A stretch of DNA of 64,000 nucleotides from an uncultured Clostridia bacterium (GTDB taxonomy: Bacteria > Bacillota > Clostridia > TANB77 > CAG-508). The stretch lies in the NCBI GenBank assembly GCA_948777935.1, contig CAQDYY010000006.1, positions 1 to 64,000 of the forward strand, written 5' to 3'. This document shows positions 8,672 through 18,374 of this stretch, piece after piece (position 1 is the first letter of the stretch; each line of letters begins with the position of its first letter). The translations under genes were made by a program, and so were the position numbers. Under the pieces are notes generated by a model. That model made no database searches. It had not been told where the DNA came from and was given only the letters and a program-made list of their open reading frames with translations.

Positions 8672-10895
8672 CTAGTTCGATAAAGTTACTTTTACTACAC
8701 TACCTTGTTCTACAGAAGTTCCACTTGCAGGATCTTGTGATGTTACTATACCGTGAACCTTCTATATTAATATTCAAATTTTTTGATTTAAGAGAACTTG
8801 CTGCTTGTGATGCTGTTTTACCACTTAAATCTGGAACAGTAGTAGAAGTTCTAACATTATTTTCTTCTGTATATAACATAACTAAAGAATTATTTGGAAG
8901 TTTAGTTCCAGCTTCAGGTACTTGGTCTGTTACTAACACTTCATTCTTATTACCAGTTAAATTAAAGTTACAACGTAAACCAGCATTAGTTATATTTTTT
9001 TGTGCTTCTGCAACGGTTTTATTTTCTACATTTGGAACAGTAATGGTACTATTAGAATTTGTACTTACATCAATTTTATCAGCTGAAATACCTAAATAAG
9101 GTAATACTTCAGATAAAATTTTAGAAACAACAGGACCTGCAACTTGACCACCATGATAGTTTTTTACATGGGGATCATATATTGCAACTAATATAACAAT
9201 CTCTGGATTACTAGCCGGAGCAACAGCCACAAAAGAAGCAACATATCCCTCTTCTTCATGGTGTTTACGAGGTTCTGAAGTACCAGTTTTTCCTCCAATA
9301 GAATAACCTTTTACACTACCATTTGAAGCACTACCAACACTATTTACAACAGATTCCATCATATCTAGCATTTGGCTTGCAGTTTCTTTAGATATTACTT
9401 GACGAATTTCTTTGTCTTCTATATTAGTTACAGCATTATTATCAGTATTTATTATTTGTTTTACAATTTTAGGTTTCATGAGGACACCATCATTAGCAAT
9501 AGCAGAAATAGATGTAATTAGTTGCATAGGTGTAACTTGTATACCTTGTCCAAAAATCATAGTAGCAAGTTCTGCTGAAACGATTTTTGATTCATCATAA
9601 AAATAACTGTTAATTTCTTCTGGAAGACCTACATTTGTTTTAGCAAATAGACCATAAGCATTATAATATTTATATAGACTTCTTTTACCAATACGTGATG
9701 CAAGCTGCATCATACCTGGGTTACAAGAATTTTCTAAAACTTTTCGTAAAGTTTGATTTCCATGAATACCTGTACATTTAACTTTTTCTTCAGCAAACAT
9801 TTCGTAACCAATGCAAGAAAAGTCATTTTGTACATCAGTAGTAGTAATATTTTCTTCTAAAGCAACAGAAGCACCAATTAATTTAAAAGTAGAACCAGGG
9901 TCATAACGGCTTGATACCATAATATTTCTATACATTTCTGTTTTATCAGAAGAAGATAGAGAATCCCATTTATCAGCCCAATACTGTGTAGTAGGTGTAA
10001 AAGGTGTATTTAAATCATAATCTGGATATTGTGCCATTGCTAAAACATTTCCATTATTAGGATTCATTATAATTACATTTCCATTACGCGCATGGTTTAA
10101 CTCTACAGCTTCTTTTAAATATTTTTCGGCAATACCTTGCACATTAGCATCAATTGTTAATACAATATTATTACCATTTTCAGCTTCAATATATTTACCA
10201 TTTTCATCAGATATTTCATCTTTATAAACATCTGTTGAAGTAACAATTTTGCCAGGTGTTCCAGTTAAATATGAATTGTAACTTCTTTCTACTCCATAAA
10301 TACCTTGATTTTCACTATTACAAAAACCTATAACATAAGCTGCCAAATTGTTGTAAGGGTAATATCGTTTGGTATCTTCATCAATATTAATACCAACAGA
10401 AAATTTATTTTCTTGCATCCATGTTTTCAATTTATCAATTTTATCTTGTTCTACTTTTTTTGCAATAGTTTGAATAGAGGAAGTACTGTTTACTTTAGCA
10501 AGTGTTTCTTCATAATCAAGCTCAAAAATTTCAGATAGGGCATGTGCTAAACTTTCTTTTTTTGATTTTGTTTCTTTATCTGTTTTACCTGTTATTTTAG
10601 TTGGATTAATAGAAACAGTATCGACCTGTGCACTTGTAGCAAGCACTTTTCCAGTAGAATCTAAAATATTTCCTCTCTTAGCACTAATTAGTTTGTTAAC
10701 AGTTTGTTGCTTATATGCTTTTTCTTTTAAATCTGCACCTTGTACAAACTGTAAAAAACCAATACGAGAAACTAAAGCAAAAAGGACAATAAACATACAA
10801 AACATACAAACACGAATTTTAACAGTAGTTACATTATTAATATCTTTTTTATGAAATTTCTTTATTTTACTAATTTTTTTATTTTTCTTTCCCAT
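8672..10895 (-). CDS. class B penicillin-binding protein with two PASTA domains (SpoVD/PBP2B type), with +1 CGG site
   Basis: 740 aa after skipping one C. A basic cytoplasmic tail and one membrane helix (about 30-50) precede the PBP dimerisation domain. The transpeptidase follows, with SxxK as STFKLIGA, SxN as SCN, and KTG as GGKTGTSEP. Two PASTA repeats end the protein (TVPNVENKTVAEAQ and TVPDLSGKTASQA). In zero frame the second PASTA repeat degenerates at 8750 and stops at 8700; skipping the C of TCA-C-GGT restores EGSGIVTSQDPASGTSVEQGS in two stretches and ends at TAG 8672. It cross-links peptidoglycan during septation or spore cortex synthesis. No ftsL or mra genes adjoin it. Confidence 0.88.
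8750..8753 (-). other. +1 CGG site, PBP gene (TCA-C-GGT)
   Basis: The restored residue is the glycine of the GSG..V..Q.P..G PASTA consensus. The zero-frame continuation is non-homologous and ends 50 nt later. Confidence 0.85.
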
Positions 10896-10963
10896 TTATA
10901 TCACCTATTTTATTATTGTATAGGAAAAATCGACTTTTATCTTAGCAATATATAAGATTTTTC

Positions 10964-11084
10964 CGTATACAACAAGGTTAATTTACCTTGATACGTGCAA
11001 TATTGCGAAACAATTTGCACATGTGGACGTAGAAATCTTTGATTTCGTTAACGTCCAATTTTCTTATTAAAAACATTGTATACG
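10964..11084. ncRNA. three-hairpin multiloop structure, intergenic
   Basis: The 349-nt gap between divergent PBP and adhE has no ORF. It holds a clear fold: outer stem CGTATACAA/TTGTATACG (10964-10972 with 11076-11084) enclosing CAAGGT/ACCTTG, GTGCAA/TTGCAC and GGACGT...AACGTCC with an inner AAATC/GATTT. Direction cannot be decided because the fold is symmetrical in strand. It resembles the other arm-flanked elements in the window. It lies upstream of the best adhE promoter, so it is probably not in the adhE leader. Confidence 0.5.
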
Positions 11085-11158
11085 AAGAATAAATAAAAAG
11101 CAATAATATAGGGAAAATATTTTATACATGGTAAAAAAATGAAAAATAGAAAAATGTA

Positions 11159-11187
11159 TTGATTATGTGCAATAAAACAGTTATAAT
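11159..11187 (+). promoter_or_regulatory. adhE promoter
   Basis: TTGATT, 17-nt spacer, TATAAT. The start codon of adhE follows at 11245 after AAGGAGGAA. Confidence 0.65.
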
Positions 11188-11244
11188 AATATACAGTAAA
11201 AAATTATAGTATTTTTAAATACTAATTAAGGAGGAATGTTTTAA

Positions 11245-13857
11245 ATGAAATTTGAAACAACAGATAGTGTAGAATCACTAGAGAAATTAATCAGAAAAGT
11301 AAAAAAAGCACAGGAAGAATTTTCAAAATATACACAAGAACAAGTTGATAAAATATTTTTTGCAGCAGCAATGGCAGCAAACCAAGCTAGAATTCCACTT
11401 GCAAAAATGGCAGTAGAAGAAACAGGAATGGGAATTGTAGAAGACAAAGTAATAAAAAATAATTATGCAGCAGAATATATTTATAACAAATATAAAGATG
11501 AAAAAACATGTGGAGTACTTGAAAATGATGAATCTTACGGAATTAAAAAAGTTGCAGAACCTATTGGTTTAGTTGCAGCAGTTATTCCAACAACAAACCC
11601 AACATCAACAGCAATTTATAAAACTTTAATTTGTTTAAAAACAAGAAATGGAATTATAATTAGTCCACATCCAAGAGCTAAAAATTCAACTATAGAAGCT
11701 GCAAAAATCGTATTAGAAGCGGCTGTAAAAGCAGGAGCACCAGAAGGAATAATTGGATGGATAGATGTTCCATCACTAGAACTTACAAATATGTTAATGC
11801 AATCAGCAGATACTATACTTGCAACAGGTGGACCAGGAATGGTTAAGGCTGCATATTCAAGTGGAAAACCAGCACTTGGAGTTGGTGCAGGAAATACACC
11901 AGCAATAATAGATGATAGTGCAGATATAGTATTAGCAGTAAACTCTATTATTCATTCAAAAACATTTGATAATGGTATGATATGTGCTTCAGAGCAATCA
12001 GTTGTTGTTTTAAGCAAGGTATATGACAAAGTTAAAGCTGAATTTGAAGCAAGAGGATGCTATTTCTTAAATGAAAAAGAAACTGAAAAGGTTAGAAAAA
12101 CAATAATTATAAATGGAGCCTTAAATGCAAAAATAGTTGGACAAAAAGCACATACAATAGCTGAGCTTGCAGGAGTTAAAGTGCCAGAAGCTACTAAAAT
12201 ATTAATAGGTGAAGTAGAAAGCGTTGACCTAAGCGAAGAATTTGCTCACGAAAAATTATCACCAGTTCTTGCAATGTATAAAGCAAAGAATTTTGATGAT
12301 GCTATAGCAAAAGCAAGACAATTAATTGATGATGGAGGACTTGGACATACATCTTCTTTATATGTAAATACAATGACAGAAAAAGAAAAAATCGAAAAAT
12401 TATATAGCAATATGAAAACATGTAGAGTATTAATAAACACACCATCTTCACAAGGTGGAATTGGAGATATCTACAACTTCAAATTAGCACCATCATTAAC
12501 ACTTGGTTGTGGATCATGGGGAGGAAACTCAGTATCAGAAAACGTAGGAATTAAGCACTTATTAAATATAAAAACAGTAGCTGAAAGGAGAGAAAATATG
12601 CTTTGGTTTAGAGCACCTGAAAAGGTATATATAAAAAGAGGATGTTTACCAGTAGCATTAGAAGAACTAAAACAAGTATTAGGCAAAAAGAAAGTATTTA
12701 TAGTAACAGATTCATTCTTATTTGAAAATGGTTATACAAAACCAATTACAGACAAATTAGATGAAATGGGAATTATGCATACAACATTCTCAAATGTAGC
12801 TCCAGACCCAACACTTGCTTGTGCTATTGAAGGAACAAAAGCAATGAATGAATTTAAACCAGATTGCATTATAGCAGTTGGTGGAGGTTCAGCAATGGAT
12901 GCAGGAAAAATTATGTGGGTAATGTATGAACATCCAGAAGTAGACTTTATGGATATGGCAATGAGATTTATGGATATTAGAAAAAGAGTATATACTTTCC
13001 CTAAAATGGGTGAAAAAGCATATTTTATAGCAGTACCAACATCAGCAGGAACTGGTTCAGAAGTAACACCATTTGCAGTTATAACAGATGAAAGAACAGG
13101 AACAAAATATCCACTTGCAGACTATGAACTTATGCCAAAAATGGCAATAGTAGATTGCAATATGATGATGAATGCTCCAAAAGGATTAACAAGTGCATCT
13201 GGTATAGATGCAGTAACACATGATTTAGAAGCATTAGCATCAGTAATGGCTACAGAGTATACAGATGGTTTAGCAATAGAAAGCTTAAAAAATATATTTG
13301 AATATTTACCAAGAGCATATGATAATGGAGCAAATGACCCAGAAGCTCGTGAAAGAATGGCAAATGGAGCAACAATGGCTGGTATGGCATTCGCAAATGC
13401 ATTTTTAGGTGTATGTCACTCAATGGCACACAAATTAGGAGCATTCCATCATTTACCACATGGTGTAGCAAATGCATTACTAATAAATATAGTATTAAGA
13501 TTTAATGCAGCAGAAGTACCTACAAAAATGGGAACATTCCCACAATATGATCATCCAAAAACACTAGCAAAATATGCTAAAGTTTCAAGAGCAATAGGGT
13601 TTGGTGGAAAAACAGACGAAGAAAGCTTAGAAAACCTAATTAAAGCTATTGAAGAATTAAAAGAAAAGATTGGAATTAAGAAAACAATTAAAGACTATGG
13701 AGTAGATGAGAAATATTTCTTAGAGAGATTAGATGAAATGACAGAGCAAGCATTTGATGACCAATGTACAGGAGCTAACCCAAGATATCCATTAATGAGC
13801 GAAATAAAAGAAATGTATCTAGAAGCATATTATGGAAAGAAAAAAGCTAAGAAATAA
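11245..13857 (+). CDS. adhE: bifunctional acetaldehyde-CoA/alcohol dehydrogenase
   Basis: 870 aa. The N-terminal half is an acylating aldehyde dehydrogenase, with GVGAGNTPA and the catalytic Cys in DNGMICASEQS. The C-terminal half is an iron-dependent alcohol dehydrogenase, with GGGSAMDAGK for NAD binding and the metal-binding histidines in CHSMAHKLGAFHHLPHG. It reduces acetyl-CoA to ethanol, re-oxidising two NADH, and marks fermentative metabolism. The length is that of intact AdhE, and no break is seen; TAC GGA in this gene is an ordinary Tyr-Gly pair. Monocistronic with its own promoter. Confidence 0.97.
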   Translation: MKFETTDSVESLEKLIRKVKKAQEEFSKYTQEQVDKIFFAAAMAANQARIPLAKMAVEETGMGIVEDKVIKNNYAAEYIYNKYKDEKTCGVLENDESYGIKKVAEPIGLVAAVIPTTNPTSTAIYKTLICLKTRNGIIISPHPRAKNSTIEAAKIVLEAAVKAGAPEGIIGWIDVPSLELTNMLMQSADTILATGGPGMVKAAYSSGKPALGVGAGNTPAIIDDSADIVLAVNSIIHSKTFDNGMICASEQSVVVLSKVYDKVKAEFEARGCYFLNEKETEKVRKTIIINGALNAKIVGQKAHTIAELAGVKVPEATKILIGEVESVDLSEEFAHEKLSPVLAMYKAKNFDDAIAKARQLIDDGGLGHTSSLYVNTMTEKEKIEKLYSNMKTCRVLINTPSSQGGIGDIYNFKLAPSLTLGCGSWGGNSVSENVGIKHLLNIKTVAERRENMLWFRAPEKVYIKRGCLPVALEELKQVLGKKKVFIVTDSFLFENGYTKPITDKLDEMGIMHTTFSNVAPDPTLACAIEGTKAMNEFKPDCIIAVGGGSAMDAGKIMWVMYEHPEVDFMDMAMRFMDIRKRVYTFPKMGEKAYFIAVPTSAGTGSEVTPFAVITDERTGTKYPLADYELMPKMAIVDCNMMMNAPKGLTSASGIDAVTHDLEALASVMATEYTDGLAIESLKNIFEYLPRAYDNGANDPEARERMANGATMAGMAFANAFLGVCHSMAHKLGAFHHLPHGVANALLINIVLRFNAAEVPTKMGTFPQYDHPKTLAKYAKVSRAIGFGGKTDEESLENLIKAIEELKEKIGIKKTIKDYGVDEKYFLERLDEMTEQAFDDQCTGANPRYPLMSEIKEMYLEAYYGKKKAKK

Positions 13858-14076
13858 AATGTAAATTAAACGAAAATAAAGTCGAAAAATGTAGATAAAA
13901 AATAATTGACCGTAGGTGTAAAATGATGTACAATGAGTACAATACATCTATGGTTTTTTATTCTTAAAATTTAATTCATAATAGATTAATTCAAGAATTT
14001 TTTGAAAATATTCTAAAAAGACAAAAAATCATTGAAAAAATTTAATATATTTGATACAATAGGAGGTGAAGTAGAA

Positions 14077-14343
14077 TTGCCTATTATTTCACAATTTTAT
14101 GGAATATTAATTTACATGTATAAAGAAATTGGAGGACATCATAATGAGCCACATATTCATGTAAAGTATAATGAATATGAAATGTCAATAACACTCAAAG
14201 GAAAAGTAATTGCAGGTGAGTTACCACAAAAACAAAAGAAACTTATAGAAGCATGGCTAGAAATACATGAAGAAGATTTAATAGCAGCGTGGTATGCATA
14301 TAATGATGAAGGAGAAATTATAAAAATTAAAGGATTGGAGTGA
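14077..14343 (+). CDS. DUF4160 protein
   Basis: 88 aa from TTG 14077, chosen because AGGAGGTG stands upstream and the family begins with PIIS.FYGI.IYMY. The HNEPHIHVKY motif, the acidic turn and the C-terminal ELIxAWYAYN-like segment match DUF4160. Paired with a DUF2442 gene 6 nt downstream, the usual neighbour; the pair behaves genomically like a toxin-antitoxin module, but function is unproven. Confidence 0.8.
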   Translation: MPIISQFYGILIYMYKEIGGHHNEPHIHVKYNEYEMSITLKGKVIAGELPQKQKKLIEAWLEIHEEDLIAAWYAYNDEGEIIKIKGLE

Positions 14344-14349
14344 TAAGTT

Positions 14350-14592
14350 ATGATTATAAAAGCCATAGATGTAAAACCATTAAAGAATTATGAATTAGAA
14401 GTTACATTTGATAATGGAGAAGTGAGAAGATTTGATGTAAAGCCGTATTTAGAGTTTAAGGCTTTTAAGAAAATAAAAGATATTGAAATGTTCAATACAG
14501 TTAGAACTGATGGACTTTCTATTGAATGGGCAGATGGTACAGATATTTGTCCATATGAATTATATAATAATAGTTATAGATTGGAGAAATAA
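14350..14592 (+). CDS. DUF2442 protein
   Basis: 80 aa, small beta-rich protein with FDNGEVRRFDVKPYL and the LSIEWADGTDICPYELY motif typical of DUF2442. Follows DUF4160 by 6 nt and is almost certainly co-transcribed with it. Role unknown; the pair is often regarded as a putative toxin-antitoxin system. Confidence 0.85.
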   Translation: MIIKAIDVKPLKNYELEVTFDNGEVRRFDVKPYLEFKAFKKIKDIEMFNTVRTDGLSIEWADGTDICPYELYNNSYRLEK

Positions 14593-14593
14593 A

Positions 14594-15142
14594 TTGGATA
14601 ATATTATATTAGAAACGAAAAGTTTAATTTTAAGAAAATGGAATATAAATGATATAAACGATTTACAAGAAGGCTTAAACGATATTGAAGTAACAAAATG
14701 GAAAGGCTATGACAATTACCCTTATACAATACAAGATGCAAAAAATGAGATAGAAACAATATTAAAAAAATACGAAAATGAAAATTATTATAATTGGGCA
14801 ATAGTACTTAAAAGTGAAAATAAAGTTATAGGACGTATAGGCTTATATGATATTTATGATGACGTAGCACATGGTGGTGGAATATGGATTAATCGAAAAT
14901 ACTGGAATAGAGGATATGCAACAGAGGCAATGAAAGCAAGGACGGAGTTTGCATTTGAAAAACTTAATTTAAGAAAGATAGAAAATAGTTTTTTTGAAGG
15001 AAATGAGGCATCATGGAAATTACAAGAAAAATTAGGCTATAAGATAGAAGGGGTAAAGAGACAAGCTATACGTTGTAAAGCAGATGGAATTATAAAAAAT
15101 GAGTGTATAACTGGATTACTAAAAAATGAATGGAAGAAATAA
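14594..15142 (+). CDS. GNAT N-acetyltransferase, RimJ/RimL-like
   Basis: 182 aa from TTG 14594, which directly follows the DUF2442 stop and has a GGAG site inside that gene. Begins with ILETKSLILRKWN, as the RimJ/RimL branch does. The acetyl-CoA loop is seen in NRGYATEAMKA, followed by the ENSFFEGNEASWKLQEKLGYK segment split over residues about 130-155. It probably acetylates an amine of a protein or small molecule. Shares the operon with DUF4160/DUF2442. Confidence 0.85.
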   Translation: MDNIILETKSLILRKWNINDINDLQEGLNDIEVTKWKGYDNYPYTIQDAKNEIETILKKYENENYYNWAIVLKSENKVIGRIGLYDIYDDVAHGGGIWINRKYWNRGYATEAMKARTEFAFEKLNLRKIENSFFEGNEASWKLQEKLGYKIEGVKRQAIRCKADGIIKNECITGLLKNEWKK

Positions 15143-15160
15143 GACTAATACATAAGAAAA

Positions 15161-15190
15161 AGAGATAGCAAGTGCATTTGCTATCTCTTT
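15161..15190 (+). terminator. Rho-independent terminator
   Basis: Stem AGAGATAGCAA/TTTGCTATCTCT followed by a T run; ends the GNAT operon. Confidence 0.85.
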
Positions 15191-15267
15191 TTTTGTCTTA
15201 CGACATACGCTGATATGGTATTTTATATATTTATCATACTATTTTAAAATGATTTTGTAAAAAAATC

Positions 15268-17021
15268 CTACTCTTTTACATCTAGTTTGATATGCACATC
15301 CCTTAATTGAGAATTAATTACTTTACTTGGAGCCCCCATCATTAAATCTTGTGCTTTACTGTTTAATGGAAAAGCTATTACCTCACGAATAGTTTCTTCA
15401 CCAGTTAATAACATAATCATACGGTCAACACCGGGAGCAATACCAGCATGAGGAGGAGCACCATATTGAAATGCTGTATAAAGAGCACCAAATTTTTCTT
15501 GTAATTGTTCTTTAGTATAACCACCTAATTCAAAAGCCTTCTCCATAATAGCTATATCGTGGTTACGAACAGCACCAGAAGAAAGTTCGATTCCATTACA
15601 TACAATATCATATTGATATGCAAGAATATCTAAAGGCTCTTTATTATTTAAAGCATCAAGACCTCCTTGTGGCATAGAAAATGGATTATGGCAAAATTCT
15701 AGCTTTCCTTCATCATTTAATTCATACATTGGAAAATCTACAATCCAAGCAAAACAAAACATATCTTCATTTATTAAATCTAAACGTTTTCCTAATTCTG
15801 TACGAATTTGACCAGCAAAAGAATTTGCTCTTTTTTCATTATCTGCAATAAAGAAAATTGTATCATTTACTTTTAAATCAGCAATTTCCAATAATTCCTT
15901 TTTCATGTCATCAGGAATAAACTTATCAATAGGCCCTTTATAAGATAAATCATCTTCCACTTCTAGATACCCAAGACCAGCCATGCCAATAGAAATTGCA
16001 TAATCAAGTAGTTTTTCATGAAATCCCTTAGACATATGTCCTTCTATTTTTATAGCACGTACAGTCCTATTTTGAAAAGGTTTAAAACTACATTTAGAAA
16101 AGAAATCTGTTACATCTATTATAACAAGAGGATTTCTCAAATCTGGTTTATCAGTACCATATTTTAGCATAGCATCTTTATATGTTATTCTAGGAAATGG
16201 GTATGATGCAATTTCTTTATTTGAAAAAGTTTTAAAAGTGTTATACATAACAGGTTCAATAGCACTAAAAACATCTTCTTGGGTTGCAAAGCTCATTTCC
16301 ATATCTAATTGATAAAACTCTCCAGGGGCACGGTCTGCTCTTGCATCTTCATCACGAAAACATGGTGCAATTTGAAAATACTTATCTATACCAGAAACCA
16401 TTAAGAGTTGTTTAAATTGTTGTGGAGCCTGAGGAAGTGCATAAAATTTGCCGAGCATGGACTCTACTTGGTACAAGGTAATCTCTAGCTCCTTCAGGAG
16501 AAGAACTTGTAAGAATAGGAGTTTGCACTTCTAAAAAGCCTTGTTTTATCATCTCACCTCGCAAAAATTGTATTACTTTTGATCTTAAAATAAGATTATT
16601 TCTTAAATCTTCATTTCTTAAGTCAAGGTAACGATATTGTAAACGTAAATCTTCACGTACATCTTTATTAGAATTAATTTCAAAAGGCAAATTTTTAGTC
16701 CTTTTTCCTAAAATTTCAATTCTTTCAATAAAGACCTCTACTTCACCAGTTTTAATATTAGGATTATAGGTTTCTTCATCCCTTTTTCTAACAGTACCAG
16801 TTAAAGTAACAGTAGATTCAAGAGGAATATGGCTTGCAAATTCTACTAATTCGTCATTTCCAGAAATAACGGATTGTGTAATACCATATTGATCTCTTAC
16901 ATCAAGAAAAACTACACCTCCTAAATCTCTTATTGTACTAATCCATCCAGCAATGGATACCTTTTTTCCTACGTCTAAAATTCCGTAGTTCACCACATGT
17001 GTGTGTTCTGTAAATACTCAT
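15268..17021 (-). CDS. aspS: aspartyl-tRNA synthetase copy 1, with two +1 CGG sites
   Basis: Three zero-frame fragments become one 583-aa protein when two single C bases are skipped. It opens with SIYRTHTCGEL, has the OB-fold anticodon domain (GWISTIRDLGGVVFLDVRD), then class II motif 1 (SSPEGARDYLVPSRVH), motif 2 (CFRDEDARADRAPGEF) and motif 3 (GIAPGVDRMIML). It aligns without gaps to aspS copy 2 at 33479 across both breaks. The start is ATG 17021 behind GGAGG. A T-box riboswitch lies upstream. It charges tRNA-Asp; whether it also charges tRNA-Asn is open. Without frameshifting it would be a pseudogene, but the intact bacterial AspRS motifs argue otherwise. Confidence 0.92.
16450..16453 (-). 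other. +1 CGG site 2 of aspS copy 1 (GCT-C-GGC)
   Basis: VPSRVHA then C then GGC AAA TTT TAT GCA: the residue after HA must be Gly to match AspRS H(K/P)G(K/E)FYALPQ. The paralogue at 33479 has HPGEFYALPQ at the same place. Confidence 0.9.
16982..16985 (-). other. +1 CGG site 1 of aspS copy 1 (CTA-C-GGA)
   Basis: THTCGEL then C then GGA ATT TTA GAC. Skipping the C gives GILDVGKKVSIAGW, aligned gap-free with RKENIGSSVKLAGW of copy 2. Zero frame stops at 16938. Confidence 0.88.
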
Positions 17022-17210
17022 ATATAAAAACCTCCATTCGAGCAATTTATGCTCTATTAAAAATTTAATAAAAACCCCAAAATAAATTGCAAGAATGAAA
17101 GAGGTTTTTATTAGCCATCTCAAAATTCGTAGAATTTTGAGGGCGATAGGATTTTTGTAGTGTGAAAAACTTGTTTTTCATACTACCTCCTTATAATGCA
17201 AAGGATATCA

Positions 17211-17431
17211 AAAAAGCTTTCATCCTCTGCTTATTATGCAGGGACGAAAGCATAGTCTTCCGCGGTACCACCCAACTTAAAAAACTTAATAAAATAAGAA
17301 GTTTTTTCACTTTAAAATTAATTGCTCCAATGTGTTATTCCAATAGGCATTTCTAAAAAGGCTCTCAGCTTAATAACCTTTATTCTCTGGATAGATGTAT
17401 CTAATGGCTCGTCATCTTCATAGCAAAATTA
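17211..17431 (-). promoter_or_regulatory. T-box riboswitch upstream of aspS copy 1
   Basis: The minus strand carries the T-box sequence GGGTGGTACCGCGG (17260-17273). The terminator hairpin follows: GCTTTCGTCCCTGC / GCAGAGGATGAAAGC and a T run ending near 17211. Upstream are a GCTGAGAGCC segment and the end of stem I (CACATTGGAGC). The base of stem I can be formed from AATTTTGCT near 17430. The codon before that segment reads AAC (17334-17336), which would mean an Asn specifier, but I could not fold stem I with certainty. Uncharged tRNA would favour antitermination and synthetase expression. About 190 nt separate the terminator from the start codon. Confidence 0.88.
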
Positions 17432-17513
17432 TATTGAATAACATTTTACAAAGTATATGCAAATTTGTCAATAGTTATAAGAAAAAAACTAAAGAAAAAA
17501 TTACCAAAATCTT

Positions 17514-17542
17514 TTGACTTTTGGTAATTTTTGTAGTATAAT
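17514..17542 (+). promoter_or_regulatory. promoter of the CarD-like gene
   Basis: TTGACT, 17-nt spacer, TATAAT. Confidence 0.65.
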
Positions 17543-17601
17543 AATTATGTTGAAAGAACGTGAAAAAGTTTTTGATTCAGGAAGGAGTGGCACAAAAATA
17601 T

Positions 17602-18171
17602 ATGTTTAACGTAGGAGATCATATAGTTTACCCAATGCATGGAGCAGGAGTGATTGATGCAATTGAGGAAAAAAATATACTAGGGGAAAAGCAAGCATAT
17701 TATATACTAAAGATGCCAGGTGAAGTAAAGGTAATGGTGCCAACCAACAAGGCTGAAGAAATTGGTGTAAGAGGAATTATAGATAAACAATCTGCAGATA
17801 AAGTATTTGAAATATTAGAAGAAGACAAAACAGAAATGTCTGCAAATTGGAATAAACGATATCGTGATAATATGGACAAAATGAAGAGTGGAGATATTTA
17901 CGAAATTGCAGATGTAGTTAGAAATTTATCATTTAAGCAAAAAGAAAAAGGGTTATCTACTGGAGAAAAGAAAATGCTTTCAAATGCAAAACAAATATTA
18001 GTAAGCGAACTAGTATTAGCAGAAAATTCTTCAGAAGAAGTAGTTGAAGGAATGATAGAAAACAAAATAAATGCATCTTTTAAAGAATTTGAACTAGATA
18101 CAATAGAGCCAGTTCAAAGTGTAGTAAATAAATTTATTCCATTTGATGAAACAGGAACAGAAAATGCATAA
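17602..18171 (+). CDS. CarD/CdnL-like transcription factor
   Basis: 189 aa from ATG 17602; an upstream GTG at 17560 in the same frame is possible but lacks a site. MFNVGDHIVYPMHGAGVI is the start of the CarD_CdnL_TRCF RNA-polymerase-interaction (Tudor-like) domain. The C-terminal helical domain (about 65-160, SFKQKEKGLSTGEKKML) is the DNA-binding part. These proteins bind the RNAP beta subunit and stabilise open complexes. Own promoter and terminator, so monocistronic. Confidence 0.85.
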   Translation: MFNVGDHIVYPMHGAGVIDAIEEKNILGEKQAYYILKMPGEVKVMVPTNKAEEIGVRGIIDKQSADKVFEILEEDKTEMSANWNKRYRDNMDKMKSGDIYEIADVVRNLSFKQKEKGLSTGEKKMLSNAKQILVSELVLAENSSEEVVEGMIENKINASFKEFELDTIEPVQSVVNKFIPFDETGTENA

Positions 18172-18172
18172 A

Positions 18173-18212
18173 AAAAAGACGTTATTAGTAAGATACCAAT
18201 AACGTCTTTTTT
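18173..18212 (+). terminator. Rho-independent terminator
   Basis: AAAAGACGTTATT/AATAACGTCTTTTTT stem with T run directly after the CarD-like gene. Confidence 0.85.
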
Positions 18213-18374
18213 TAGAGAATCTATATGATACAAATTAATATCAATAGGTTCTTTTTGTTATATCAATTATGAAAACAACTGATATCAAACATTGGTAAAA
18301 ACTATTGTATAAGTAAGTGAACAAATATAAAATAATGGAAAAAAATAGAATATAATAGGAGGAAACGAAAGAAA

